Shown here piece by piece: positions 27,343-38,700 of a DNA stretch of 64,000 nt. Position 1 is the stretch's first letter; every line of letters begins with the position of its first letter. The notes beneath the pieces were generated by a model that did not search any database, had not been told where the DNA came from, and worked only from the letters and a program-made list of their open reading frames with translations. The DNA lies in contig CAIVMQ010000031.1 in assembly GCA_903907075.1 (NCBI GenBank), positions 1 through 64,000 of the forward strand. The letters are read 5' to 3'. The translations under genes and the position numbers were made by a program. The stretch is from an uncultured Bacteroidia bacterium. Lineage in GTDB: Bacteria > Bacteroidota > Bacteroidia > Bacteroidales > Prolixibacteraceae.

Positions 27343-30300
27343 ATGAAAATAAAAAAACAGCTATTACAGGTTTACGTGATTTTTTTTCTTTATGTTTTTC
27401 CGGTTATTGCTCAGCCATTGACCAAATCAGAAAATTGCAAGGAGATTTATCAAGTCTCAAATGAGCTGTTTAATGCTGCTAATTATGGGGCAGCGCTATT
27501 CGAATTTAAAAAACTTCGAGATTACTCTGATTCTGGATCTGCCTATTATGACGAGGCCGATTATTTTATTCGTGTTTGTGAGCTTGAAATGGGCAACTCC
27601 AATGGGAAAGTGGGTTTGGAGAGATTTATTGAACTCAATCCTGGATCCCCAAGAATTAATAATGCCTATTTTAGGCTGGGAGATTCCGAATTTAAGCTCA
27701 AGCGCTATTCAAAAGCTCTCTCGTTATTTAAAAAAATAGATCGTTATGGGCTAACAGGAAGTGAGTTAGAAGAGTACTGTTTTAAGATGGGATTTTGTAA
27801 TCTTGAGGCTGGAAATAAAGATATTGCCAAAGTATTATTTGCTGAGGTAAAAGAAAAACAGGGTAAGTTTACTGAAGCTTCCTGCTATTACTGGGCTCAT
27901 ATCTGCTATTTGGAAGGTAAATATGATACTGCATTGCATGAATTTGAGAAGCTTGAGTCTTCTGCTCAATTTGGATCTTTAGTGCCTCTTTATAAAGCTC
28001 AGATATTCTTTGCACAGGAGAAGTATGAGCAAGTGACCAAAATGGCATCCGAATTATTTAATCATTCTTCTGAAGATCGGAAAGCTGAATTGTCTAAGGT
28101 ACTGGGTGTTTCCTATTACCAGCTTAAGAAGTATCCAGAAGCCCTGCCATATATTGAAATATACCTAAAAGATAAGGATGTTACACCGCGGCAATATTAT
28201 GTTGCTGGTTATTGCTATAACAAATCAGATCATACAGAAAAGGCAATTGTTAATTTTGAAAAATCTGTTGGAGGTAAGGATGAATTAGCGCAGAACGGGT
28301 ATTATGAACTTGCCGATCTGTATATCCGCAGTGGAGATAAAAAGAAAGCATTGATGGCATTTCAGAATGCCTCTAATTTTGATTTTGATTCGGCAATTAA
28401 GGAGGATGCTTTATTCCAATATGCAAAAATAACGTATGAACTTAACTATTCTCCTTTTAATGAAGCAATAAAGGCCTTTGATAGGTATATTTCTGCGTAT
28501 CCAAATTCTGAAAAAAGCGGCACTGCCTATGACTATTTGGGCAAGGTTTTTATGACAACGCGGAATTTTAAAGATGCTTTGGCTTCTCTCGATAAAATTA
28601 AAGTGAAAAGTATTTCGATTAAAAAAGCGTATCAGCGAGTAGCCTTAAACAGAGGGATTGAATTTTTCAGGGATTTGAATTTCCAGGAGGCTATTCAACA
28701 TTTTAATAAATCACTGCTTTATGGGGAACAGAATAGTGAATTTAAGGCATTAGCCTATTATTGGAGAGGGGAATCGAATTTTCGCTTAGGGAAAATAGAG
28801 GATTCGGTTGCTGATTATAAAAAATTTCAGGCTGTACCTGGAGCATCAAAATTAAAAGAATTTCCAATTTCCAATTATAATATCGGATATGCCTTCTTTA
28901 ATAACGAAGAGTACGAGAAGGCTGTTCAATGGTTTGTTAAATATACCGAAGGGAAGATCAATAAAAATTTACCTCTTTTTACGGATGCTCTTAATCGAAT
29001 TGGAGATTGTTCATTTGTCTCTAGTCGATTTAGTGAGGCAATTACCTATTATCAGCAAGCGTATGAAAATGGCTCCTCTGATTCTGATTATGCTCTGTTT
29101 CAAAAAGCATTTTGTCATGGATTAATGAACGATAATGCGGTGAAAATAGATGATCTTAATCTGTTGCAGAGTGAATTTAAAACCTCTAATTATATCGATG
29201 ATGCTATTTTTGAGACTGGAAAATCGTGGGAGCGGCTTCAAGATAATAATAAAGCTGTTGAGAATTATCTTTCTTTAATTTCAAAGTTCCCATCAAGTCC
29301 CTATAAGCCTAAGGCATTGGTTCAATTAGGCTTGATAGCTTATAATCAGAATGATTTTGATCAATCTACAAATTATTTCAAACAAGTTGCTGAAAATTAT
29401 CCGAACAGTCCGGAGGCAAAAGGAGCACTTGCAGGTATTCGAAATAATTATCTGGAGAATAACAAAGTTGGTGATTATATTGCCTATGCTAAAACACTTG
29501 GTCATTCAGCTTCTCCTTCACAAAATGAGGAAGATTCACTTACCTATTATGCTGCAGAGAAGTTATATATGGCAAAAGATCCGCGCGCTATTGACCAGCT
29601 TAATAAGTATCTTGATAATTTTCCAACTGGCAATTTCGCACTTAATATCCATTTTTATAGAGGAGAAATGGAATATAGTGCAAATAATTCGGAAGAGGCT
29701 TTGTTGAGTTTTGATTTCATCCTTTCTCAGCCAAACAATATTTTCACCGAAAACGCTTTATTAAGAGGTTCCGAGATTGCATTTAAAGCGGGAAATTTTC
29801 AGAAATCACTAGACTATTACCAGCGACTTGAAGGGGTTTCTGGAAATACGACAAATACACTGATCTCATTAGCGGGACGATTGAGGTGTTATTATGAACT
29901 GAAACAATTTGATGAGGTTGCGAAGATTGGTTGGCGCATAAGAAGTATGGAGAAAATTCCTTCAGAGTTAGATCGTGAAGCTTGCTTTAAATCCGCTAAG
30001 GCTTATGTTGAACTGAATGATCCGTTGAAGGCTTTGCCATTATGGAGAAAGTTATCTGTCGATTCGAAATCATTGGAAGGCGCCGAGGCTAAATATCGTG
30101 TATGTGAATATTATTTATCCGAAAATAAGTTTAAAGAGGCTGAAAATGAGGTTAATGATTTTATTGAGAAGAGTACTCCTCATCAATATTGGCTTGGTAA
30201 GAGTTTTCTTTTACTCGCACACGTCTATGCCGGACAAAACGACTTTTTTCAAGCTACCAATACCCTTAAGAGTATTATTGAAAATTATGAACAAAAAGAT

Positions 30301-30420
30301 GATGGTATTCTAGACGAGGCGAATAAGTACCTTCAGACCTTGGAGGCAAAAGATGATTCGGGTTCTGTAAAACCAGCGCTCAAAACTGATTCATCAATAG
30401 GGGTATCCCCAAAGAAATAA
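27343..30420 (+). CDS. Large secreted tetratricopeptide-repeat protein
   Basis: 1025 residues, with a signal peptide of about 23 residues ending near PVIAQ, followed by an almost unbroken array of TPR-like helical hairpins up to the C-terminus. Repeats of the form A-x-x-x-Y/F-x-x-x-x-x-x-P are visible many times, for example SPYKPKALVQLGLIAYNQND and the following units. No enzymatic domain is seen. It likely works as a periplasmic scaffold. The next gene, 13 bp downstream, encodes an outer-membrane barrel protein, so the two probably act together. I do not recognise a characterised homologue. Confidence 0.85.
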   Translation: MKIKKQLLQVYVIFFLYVFPVIAQPLTKSENCKEIYQVSNELFNAANYGAALFEFKKLRDYSDSGSAYYDEADYFIRVCELEMGNSNGKVGLERFIELNPGSPRINNAYFRLGDSEFKLKRYSKALSLFKKIDRYGLTGSELEEYCFKMGFCNLEAGNKDIAKVLFAEVKEKQGKFTEASCYYWAHICYLEGKYDTALHEFEKLESSAQFGSLVPLYKAQIFFAQEKYEQVTKMASELFNHSSEDRKAELSKVLGVSYYQLKKYPEALPYIEIYLKDKDVTPRQYYVAGYCYNKSDHTEKAIVNFEKSVGGKDELAQNGYYELADLYIRSGDKKKALMAFQNASNFDFDSAIKEDALFQYAKITYELNYSPFNEAIKAFDRYISAYPNSEKSGTAYDYLGKVFMTTRNFKDALASLDKIKVKSISIKKAYQRVALNRGIEFFRDLNFQEAIQHFNKSLLYGEQNSEFKALAYYWRGESNFRLGKIEDSVADYKKFQAVPGASKLKEFPISNYNIGYAFFNNEEYEKAVQWFVKYTEGKINKNLPLFTDALNRIGDCSFVSSRFSEAITYYQQAYENGSSDSDYALFQKAFCHGLMNDNAVKIDDLNLLQSEFKTSNYIDDAIFETGKSWERLQDNNKAVENYLSLISKFPSSPYKPKALVQLGLIAYNQNDFDQSTNYFKQVAENYPNSPEAKGALAGIRNNYLENNKVGDYIAYAKTLGHSASPSQNEEDSLTYYAAEKLYMAKDPRAIDQLNKYLDNFPTGNFALNIHFYRGEMEYSANNSEEALLSFDFILSQPNNIFTENALLRGSEIAFKAGNFQKSLDYYQRLEGVSGNTTNTLISLAGRLRCYYELKQFDEVAKIGWRIRSMEKIPSELDREACFKSAKAYVELNDPLKALPLWRKLSVDSKSLEGAEAKYRVCEYYLSENKFKEAENEVNDFIEKSTPHQYWLGKSFLLLAHVYAGQNDFFQATNTLKSIIENYEQKDDGILDEANKYLQTLEAKDDSGSVKPALKTDSSIGVSPKK

Positions 30421-30433
30421 TTCTGAAACTGCT

Positions 30434-32179
30434 ATGAAACAAATATATCAATCGTTAATCGTTCTAATTCTGACCACTCTAAGTACATTTAGTGTTGCTA
30501 TTGCTCAAAAAGATTCAACTAAACTAAATCAGTCGGTTGAAGTTATGAAGGCTTATCATCCAAGCATAAATAATGCTCATAAGGTTAACTTATTACCAGT
30601 GGTTAGTGATACAACGGTGTTTTCTCCTGAATTTTCGTATGCTATAGATAGCCAGCCTATTCATTCTGGTTTTTTGGCTTCGTCAATTAAGCCAGAGGGT
30701 ATTAAACAAGGATTGGATAAAGATTTAGGATTGGGATATCTTAAGATAGGGGCAGGAACATCAGCCACTGTTCTAGGAGAATTTTTCTTGAATCTTCCTG
30801 AATCAAAATCCACTACATTTGGCATGCACCTTCGTCATTATTCATCCAATGGCACCATAAAACTCAAAGGAGGTGATGTTGTTTCGGCCCCATTAGATCA
30901 GGATAATGCTGCTATATTTGGATCAGTAAACTTAGGTAGTACAATCTTATCAACTGACCTTTCTTATGATCGTGACGCCAGAAATTATTATGGTTATCCG
31001 ATCTCATTACCTGCTAAAGTAGACTCCTTGACCTCCCATAGATATGGAATGAAACAAGCGTATGAAAAAGGTGATTTCAAGATCGGTTTAAGAAGCAGTG
31101 AGTCAATAGATGGAAATCTGATGTTTAACGGTGGCGTACATTTGGGATTCTTTAATTCTAAGACAGGGCAGAAGGAGAGTAGTTCCGGAGCTTTTGGGAA
31201 CTTTGATTATAATTTTAGCCAGTTTCATGGAATCTTAGATATCTCTTATGATCATTATGCTACCGATAGTATAACCCTATCATCAGGTCTTCTGGGTACT
31301 AAAAATAATGATTGGATAAGAATCTCACCCTCTATCAGATTAGATGGCGATAATTGGAGTTTGCGTGGTGGAGTATGTTTTATTACCTTATCGGATAAGG
31401 ATACAGAAAGTACCAGTAAGTTATATCCCGATTTTGAATTTAATATTAAACCTGTTGAGGGAATACTTACCTTATATGCCGGCTTCAAAGGCGATTTAAA
31501 AAACAATAAATTTAGTACCATCGCCAACGAAAATTATTGGGCCGATCCACGTCATACTATTCGTAATACCGATTATAATTATATTGTTTCTGGGGGATTA
31601 AAAGGGAAAATATCGAATGAAATATCGTATAACTTAGGGGTTAAATATAGCCAGGCAAAAGATCTCTATTTCTATACCCAGAATAGTTTTTCCGACCTGA
31701 GTAATGAAACTTCAGTTTATGATAATCAGTTTGATGTTGTTTATGATAATGCTAAAATAACCGATTTCTCTGGCGAGTTTTCTTATATTTCAGGGAAAGA
31801 TCTTTCAGTAATAATTAGTGGGCACTATTACAATTATAAGCTTGAAAAATTGCCTTTTGCCTCACAAAGACCGAATTTTGATTTGTCGGCATCTACCGGT
31901 CTTCGAATCATAGATAAGCTAACCGGATTTGTGGACCTGGAAATTGTAGGTGCAAGACAATCAAAAGTAGATTTGAAGATGCTTGATTCTTCAATCGGTC
32001 AAAGTCCAATTCAGATAGACCCAATTATTCGGTTAAATATGGGAGCAAATTATGAATTAACCCGTACTGTTAAAATATTTGGCAGGGTAGAAAATCTTCT
32101 AAATAAACCTAACGAACAATGGCTTGGATATGTTTCGCAAGGATTAAGATTGATCGCAGGTGTAACTTTTTCATTCTAA
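30434..32179 (+). CDS. Outer-membrane beta-barrel protein, TonB-receptor-like without plug
   Basis: 581-residue protein with a signal peptide of about 24 residues (ending VAIAQ) and a long series of amphipathic strands. It ends in GLRLIAGVTFSF, with a terminal Phe typical of barrels assembled by BAM. The C-terminal segment FGRVENLLNKPNEQW is the kind found at the end of TonB-dependent receptors, yet no plug domain or TonB box is visible, and it is shorter than those receptors. It lies 13 bp after the large TPR protein gene, so a barrel-scaffold complex is plausible. Substrate unknown. Confidence 0.8.
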   Translation: MKQIYQSLIVLILTTLSTFSVAIAQKDSTKLNQSVEVMKAYHPSINNAHKVNLLPVVSDTTVFSPEFSYAIDSQPIHSGFLASSIKPEGIKQGLDKDLGLGYLKIGAGTSATVLGEFFLNLPESKSTTFGMHLRHYSSNGTIKLKGGDVVSAPLDQDNAAIFGSVNLGSTILSTDLSYDRDARNYYGYPISLPAKVDSLTSHRYGMKQAYEKGDFKIGLRSSESIDGNLMFNGGVHLGFFNSKTGQKESSSGAFGNFDYNFSQFHGILDISYDHYATDSITLSSGLLGTKNNDWIRISPSIRLDGDNWSLRGGVCFITLSDKDTESTSKLYPDFEFNIKPVEGILTLYAGFKGDLKNNKFSTIANENYWADPRHTIRNTDYNYIVSGGLKGKISNEISYNLGVKYSQAKDLYFYTQNSFSDLSNETSVYDNQFDVVYDNAKITDFSGEFSYISGKDLSVIISGHYYNYKLEKLPFASQRPNFDLSASTGLRIIDKLTGFVDLEIVGARQSKVDLKMLDSSIGQSPIQIDPIIRLNMGANYELTRTVKIFGRVENLLNKPNEQWLGYVSQGLRLIAGVTFSF

Positions 32180-32297
32180 CCATTTAACCTGCTAAATTTA
32201 CAAACCTCCCCCTTTGATTTCCTTATAAGTATTTGATAAACAATTAGATAATTAAATATTTTTTTTATCTAAAGCCTATTATTTTGTGCTCTTTTTT

Positions 32298-32328
32298 TTT
32301 GCCTTTAAACGTTTTTTTATTACATTTG
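32298..32328 (+). promoter_or_regulatory. Bacteroidota-type promoter of gyrB
   Basis: TTTG at 32298-32301 and TACATTTG at 32321-32328 are separated by 19 bp and match the -33 and TAnnTTTG -7 elements of Bacteroidota sigma-AB promoters. The predicted start near 32334 would give a leader of about 120 nt before gyrB. Confidence 0.7.
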
Positions 32329-32450
32329 CAAACCTACTGTAGTTGGAGTGTAATTTCTAATTGAAATTCAAATTCAGCATTTATAAGGCTACTGAAATAG
32401 TCAGTTTAAAAGTGGTAAACTATTACAGTGTTATTAAAATTATAATTTAA

Positions 32451-34421
<1,971 letters not shown>

Positions 34422-34438
34422 TTTAAAGAAACGATTAT

Positions 34439-34483
34439 ACGGGTGGCTGTTCAGAAAATGAAAAGCCACCCGTTTTCTTTTTT
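34439..34483 (+). terminator. Rho-independent terminator of gyrB
   Basis: The stem ACGGGTGGCT (34439-34448) pairs with AGCCACCCGT (34464-34473) and is followed directly by a T-rich tract. It begins 17 bp after the gyrB stop. Confidence 0.93.
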
Positions 34484-34537
34484 ATACTAATTAGCTATTC
34501 TTTAGGATCGGTTAATAAACCTTATCAATTTTTTATT

Positions 34538-35128
34538 ATGTATATCTGTGTTTTTTGTTCCTCCAGTAATGCCCTTGCTGAAATTTATTTTGACCAGGCA
34601 CGTGAACTTGGAAAACAGATTGGAGATGGGAGTCATACCCTAGTTTATGGTGGTGCAAATGTGGGTCTAATGCAGGCTGTTGCTCAATCAGCCAAAGAAT
34701 CCGGTGCACAATCAATAGGGATAATACCAGAATTAATTCACCATAAAAATCTCTCCTCAAATACCGATAATGAACAGATTATTACCCCAAATATGCGCGA
34801 CCGAAAATATCTTATGCGTAAACGGTCAGATGCGTTTATTGCTCTTCCTGGAGGATTCGGTACCCTTGAAGAGATTCTTGAGGTAATTACACTTAAGCAG
34901 CTCCATTATCATCAAAAACCGATTGTCTTTATTAATACTAATGGTTTTTATAATTCCCTGCTAGACCAATTTGAACGGTGCTATGCAGAGTCCTTTTCTA
35001 AACCGGCCTATAAATCTCTTTATTATATTGCTGCAAATAGTTCTGATGCAATGAATTATATTTCTAATTACAAGCAAGAGGAACTAACTACGAAGTGGTT
35101 CGATGTGCCACAAAATCCCAAGCATTAG
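34538..35128 (+). CDS. LOG-family protein (putative nucleoside 5'-monophosphate phosphoribohydrolase)
   Basis: 196-residue Rossmann-like protein of the TIGR00730/LOG family. Members hydrolyse N6-modified or ordinary AMP to base and ribose 5-phosphate. The family motif PGGFGTLEE is at 104-112, and the conserved Arg/Lys of MRDRKYLM lies just before it. VYGGANVGLM at 36-45 forms the nucleotide-binding loop. It stands alone after the gyrB terminator. Function is by family only; many bacterial members are not cytokinin-related and may act in nucleotide salvage. Confidence 0.92.
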   Translation: MYICVFCSSSNALAEIYFDQARELGKQIGDGSHTLVYGGANVGLMQAVAQSAKESGAQSIGIIPELIHHKNLSSNTDNEQIITPNMRDRKYLMRKRSDAFIALPGGFGTLEEILEVITLKQLHYHQKPIVFINTNGFYNSLLDQFERCYAESFSKPAYKSLYYIAANSSDAMNYISNYKQEELTTKWFDVPQNPKH

Positions 35129-35502
35129 ATATTGAAGTTCCCGTTTTAGCTTAAGTAATTCGATTCGTCGGAACCTGAAAACAGTATTCGAAAAATCCTA
35201 TTAACCAACTAATTAGGATTATCGCGATTAGTCACAACGAATCAGACCATTTGAATTCCCTAAATTTAAGATAACCTATTAGGCAAATTTCATCAAGGTC
35301 TTGGATAAAACAAATAATCTAATAGTATTTAAACTATTAATTAGTAATATTTTAGATTTTGTTCTGTCTGTAAGTTGAACTGGTTTTTTTTTACGAAAAT
35401 ATTTAATGGAAGAGATTAAATATCAAACTAATTTAGTTAATCGATCTGTTTTGAGGTATCTTTAAATAAACATTGATTTTATTCATTTATTCTCCATATC
35501 TG
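35129..35502. other. Intergenic region with nested inverted repeats
   Basis: No ORF is supported in these 374 bp. The left part holds nested inverted repeats. GATTCGT (35162-35168) can pair with ACGAATC (35237-35243), enclosing an inner hairpin AATCCTA (35194-35200) and TAGGATT (35214-35220). No T-tract follows, so it is not a standard terminator. The right part is A+T-rich, with a TATCTTTA stretch about 45 bp before the M48 gene that could be a weak -7 box. Confidence 0.4.
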
Positions 35503-36744
35503 ATGAACCACGAATCAATACGTATTCCACTCGAAATTCAAATAGGACAGGAATTATATGCTCAAATTCAGGGAAAAGTTCTTGAGACGATTCTTAAAGA
35601 GGCTAAAGTTGAAAAAACTGAGAACTACTTTAAGAATATTCTTCAGGGACATAGCTTTAAGGTGAATGAAAAACTGGCTCCTCGTCTTTATGAGAGTTTT
35701 TTAGCTGTGATGAATAAACTTGATTTTAAAGAGTCGACCGAATTTTATATTACCAATAATCCTGAATTAAATGCGTTTGCAGTATCAAGACTCGAACAGG
35801 ACGAGAGCCACATCATTAATATTAACTCAGGTCTAATCGATAAAGTCGATGATGATGAGTTGAAATTTATTATTGGCCATGAGATTGGTCATTTGATCAG
35901 TAATAATGCCACAATAGCACAATTATTGGATTTTGTTTTTGTTGATCAAGATCAAACACCCCTTTTAATGCAGCATAAAATTGCAGTCTGGGATAAATTA
36001 TCGGAACTAACTGCCGATCGATTTGGATTTATCGCTTGTGGAAAATTAGATAAAGTCCTTGCCTGCTTCTTTAAAATGGCTTCAGGTCTCAGTGTTGAAC
36101 GAATTAACTTTGATCCTCGGGCATTTAGTTTAGAGAACGATGAGATACTGAACTATTTTAAGGAGACAGGTTCCGGAAATTTATTGTCACACCCGATAAA
36201 TCCGATACGAATTAAAGCGATAGAATTATTTGAAGAATCTCATTTATACCGAAATCTGATCGTAGGGGAAGAAATAGTTTTGGATCAGGTATTAAATGAA
36301 TCGATATCAGGGTTGATTCAAAGTCTTATGGTTATTAGTAACTCACCAGTAAATTATCACAGAACCTGTTTTATTGCTTCAGCTGGCCTCATCGTGGCAG
36401 GTATTGATAAAGCGATAGAACCCAATGAATACAACGCTATAATTGATGAACTTTCAGCTTTTACGGTTTTTCCAAAATTAACCTTAAAAGAGATGATTGA
36501 TGCAGAACAGATTGATCATTTTTTTGAAAATTCAGTTAAAGAACTATTGGAAATTAACCCAGGTGAAAAGAATATGATGCTTGAATATATGATCAATATT
36601 ATTATTGCGGATAGTTCTATTTCGGATAGTGAATTAAATTTCATTTTTGATTTTGGTACTAAGCTTGGTTTTGAGCGTAAAGAGATTGCTCAGATTTTTG
36701 CCAGTTCTATTCAGGAAAAATTTATCCCTAATATCTATACATAA
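35503..36744 (+). CDS. M48-family metallopeptidase fused to a TerB-like domain
   Basis: 413-residue protein. Residues 1-180 form an M48 zinc peptidase domain with HEIGH at 126-130 and the downstream zinc-ligand region ELTADRFG (E168). Unlike HtpX or periplasmic BepA-type members it has no signal peptide or membrane segment, so it should be cytoplasmic. The C-terminal 125 residues resemble a TerB-like tellurite-resistance helical domain, including IIADSSISDSELNFI with its acidic loop. The frame opens at a TTG at 35473, but ATG at 35503 is preferred. Substrate and the role of the TerB-like part are unknown. Confidence 0.85.
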   Translation: MNHESIRIPLEIQIGQELYAQIQGKVLETILKEAKVEKTENYFKNILQGHSFKVNEKLAPRLYESFLAVMNKLDFKESTEFYITNNPELNAFAVSRLEQDESHIININSGLIDKVDDDELKFIIGHEIGHLISNNATIAQLLDFVFVDQDQTPLLMQHKIAVWDKLSELTADRFGFIACGKLDKVLACFFKMASGLSVERINFDPRAFSLENDEILNYFKETGSGNLLSHPINPIRIKAIELFEESHLYRNLIVGEEIVLDQVLNESISGLIQSLMVISNSPVNYHRTCFIASAGLIVAGIDKAIEPNEYNAIIDELSAFTVFPKLTLKEMIDAEQIDHFFENSVKELLEINPGEKNMMLEYMINIIIADSSISDSELNFIFDFGTKLGFERKEIAQIFASSIQEKFIPNIYT

Positions 36745-37161
36745 ATAATTTCATTCGGAAATCGAGGTAGCTCACCTATTTTTTTAATGTAATTTCGAAT
36801 TTACAGCTTATAAATTCACATTTTATTCCTTCTATTATCACATTTTCCATATTATTTTATAGTGCTGTAATATAAATATATAGATATGCGAAGAGTATAT
36901 CTATAAGTTATTAATATAATATTCGCACATGGTGAAATAAACTTTTAAATAAAATAATATAAGATTTTCTAACATATTCTTAATCCAACTTTTGAGATGG
37001 TTTATACACTACAAACAGGTGGATGATATTAAGATTAGACTAACTCAGGTCTGGATAAATATACCATTCCTGTAAACTGCTAATTAATTGTATCTTTGCA
37101 AACTATTAATTACAGCTGGACTTTTTTGTGCACAAAAATGATCAGCATCTAAAAATCATTC
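36745..37161. other. Intergenic region upstream of rhlE
   Basis: A 417-bp A+T-rich stretch with no convincing ORF. It contains a 9-bp inverted repeat TATAGATAT / ATATCTATA at 36879-36905 with a 9-nt loop and no T-tract, and the putative rhlE -7 box listed separately. Nothing else was recognised. Confidence 0.4.
37091..37098 (+). promoter_or_regulatory. Putative -7 promoter box of rhlE
   Basis: TATCTTTG matches the Bacteroidota TAnnTTTG element and lies 63 bp before the rhlE ATG. The expected -33 TTTG is not clear at the right distance, so only the -7 box is supported. Confidence 0.45.
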
Positions 37162-38418
37162 ATGCCATTTAAGTCATTAGAAATTATTGAACCTATTCTT
37201 CAATCACTTCAGGAAGAAGGTTATTCCAAACCTACCCCAATTCAAGCCCAAGCAATTCCGATTGTATTAGATGGCACCGATTTACTGGGGTGTGCCCAAA
37301 CAGGAACAGGTAAGACCGCTGCCTTTGCAATTCCTATTCTACAATTATTGTCTAACAGTCAGGGTTTTGATAGACGTAGAAAAATTCGAAGCCTTATATT
37401 AACCCCAACACGTGAACTTGCGATTCAGATAGGGGAGAGTTTTAAGAGTTATGGAAGATATACTAAACTCTCTTATACCGTTATTTTTGGCGGTGTTAAT
37501 CAATATTCTCAGACGCAGGTTTTACAGCGCGGTGTAGATATCTTGGTTGCTACTCCAGGTAGGCTTCTGGATCTTATGAATCAGGGTTTTATTTCGCTTA
37601 AGGATATTGAAATTTTCGTCCTTGATGAAGCTGATTGTATGCTAGATATGGGGTTTATTCACGATGTTAAGAAGGTTCTTGGAGCACTTCCACATAAGCG
37701 TCAATCTCTTTTCTTCTCAGCAACAATGCCCCCAGAGATCATTAAATTAGCCGATACTATTTTAAAGAATCCGAAGAAGGTTACCATTACTCCAGGTCAA
37801 CCAACGGTCGATATCATAGAACAGTTTATCTATTTTGTTGATAAAGGAAATAAAAGTGCGTTACTGATGGATATTTTAAGTGATCAGAATATAAAATCAG
37901 CTCTGGTATTTACTCGAACCAAACATGGAGCCGATAAAGTCGTGAAAGATTTATTGCGCCACAATATTAAGGCTGAGGCTATTCACGGGAATAAAGCTCA
38001 AAATGCACGTCAACGGGCATTGAATAATTTCAAAGATCAAACTACGCGTGTTTTAGTTGCAACCGATATTGCCGCTCGTGGAATTGATGTGGATGAGATG
38101 GAATTTGTGATCAATTATGAACTTCCGAATATCTCAGAGACTTATGTTCATCGTATTGGCCGGACTGGTAGGGCAGGGGCTAAAGGAACTGCATTCTCAT
38201 TTTGTGATGCAGAAGAAAAAGCTTATTTAAAGGATATTGAAAAATTAATTCGCAAACGGATTCCGGTTATTGATAATCATCCATATCCTCTTATTGATCA
38301 CAATCCAGTGAAGGCTCCTAAGCAACAACAAAGGCCACAACGGTCAACTTTTTCGCGACCCAAGCAGGAAGTTACCCCTGAACGCAGACGTTTGATTCGT
38401 AATCCTAGAACCTATTGA
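37162..38418 (+). CDS. rhlE: DEAD-box ATP-dependent RNA helicase RhlE-like
   Basis: 418-residue RNA helicase, probably acting in ribosome assembly or RNA turnover at low temperature. The Q motif (PTPIQAQAIP) precedes Walker A AQTGTGKT at 45-52. DEAD is at 155-158 and SAT follows in FFSATMP. The second RecA domain ends with HRIGRTGRAG. The last 35 residues form a basic Arg/Lys/Gln-rich tail, as in RhlE proteins. Expression is probably from the -7 box 63 bp upstream, with a long downstream untranslated region holding two hairpins. Confidence 0.93.
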   Translation: MPFKSLEIIEPILQSLQEEGYSKPTPIQAQAIPIVLDGTDLLGCAQTGTGKTAAFAIPILQLLSNSQGFDRRRKIRSLILTPTRELAIQIGESFKSYGRYTKLSYTVIFGGVNQYSQTQVLQRGVDILVATPGRLLDLMNQGFISLKDIEIFVLDEADCMLDMGFIHDVKKVLGALPHKRQSLFFSATMPPEIIKLADTILKNPKKVTITPGQPTVDIIEQFIYFVDKGNKSALLMDILSDQNIKSALVFTRTKHGADKVVKDLLRHNIKAEAIHGNKAQNARQRALNNFKDQTTRVLVATDIAARGIDVDEMEFVINYELPNISETYVHRIGRTGRAGAKGTAFSFCDAEEKAYLKDIEKLIRKRIPVIDNHPYPLIDHNPVKAPKQQQRPQRSTFSRPKQEVTPERRRLIRNPRTY

Positions 38419-38489
38419 ACTGCATAATCTTATTTGATTCCTTTTTTAGTCAGTAAACCAGGATAATTCAAAATAATTGATCTCAGTAT

Positions 38490-38532
38490 AAATGTGGCTC
38501 CAACTTTTATTTCTAAAGTTATAGCCACATTT
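38490..38532 (+). terminator. Hairpin downstream of rhlE, probable terminator
   Basis: AAATGTGGCT (38490-38499) pairs with AGCCACATTT (38523-38532), and an inner stem AACTTT / AAAGTT (38502-38507 and 38515-38520) extends it. The right side runs into TTTCTTC. It starts 72 bp after the rhlE stop. Confidence 0.6.
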
Positions 38533-38589
38533 CTTCATGTATGCGTTATTGAGTTATAGAAATACCAGCTGTTTAAACTTTTCTAAATT

Positions 38590-38631
38590 AAATAACCCCG
38601 AAATTGGATCAGACCGGTTTCGGGGTTATTT
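38590..38631. terminator. Bidirectional terminator between rhlE and trpB
   Basis: A 14-bp perfect stem, AAATAACCCCGAAA with TTTCGGGGTTATTT, has a 14-nt loop. The A+T-rich flanks on both sides allow termination of both convergent transcripts. It lies 70 bp beyond the trpB stop. Confidence 0.8.
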
Positions 38632-38700
38632 CATATTCTTCGAGTTAATGAAAGACCAGATTTTACTAATTTATTAGCTTAAGCTGAAAATGATAAAACT

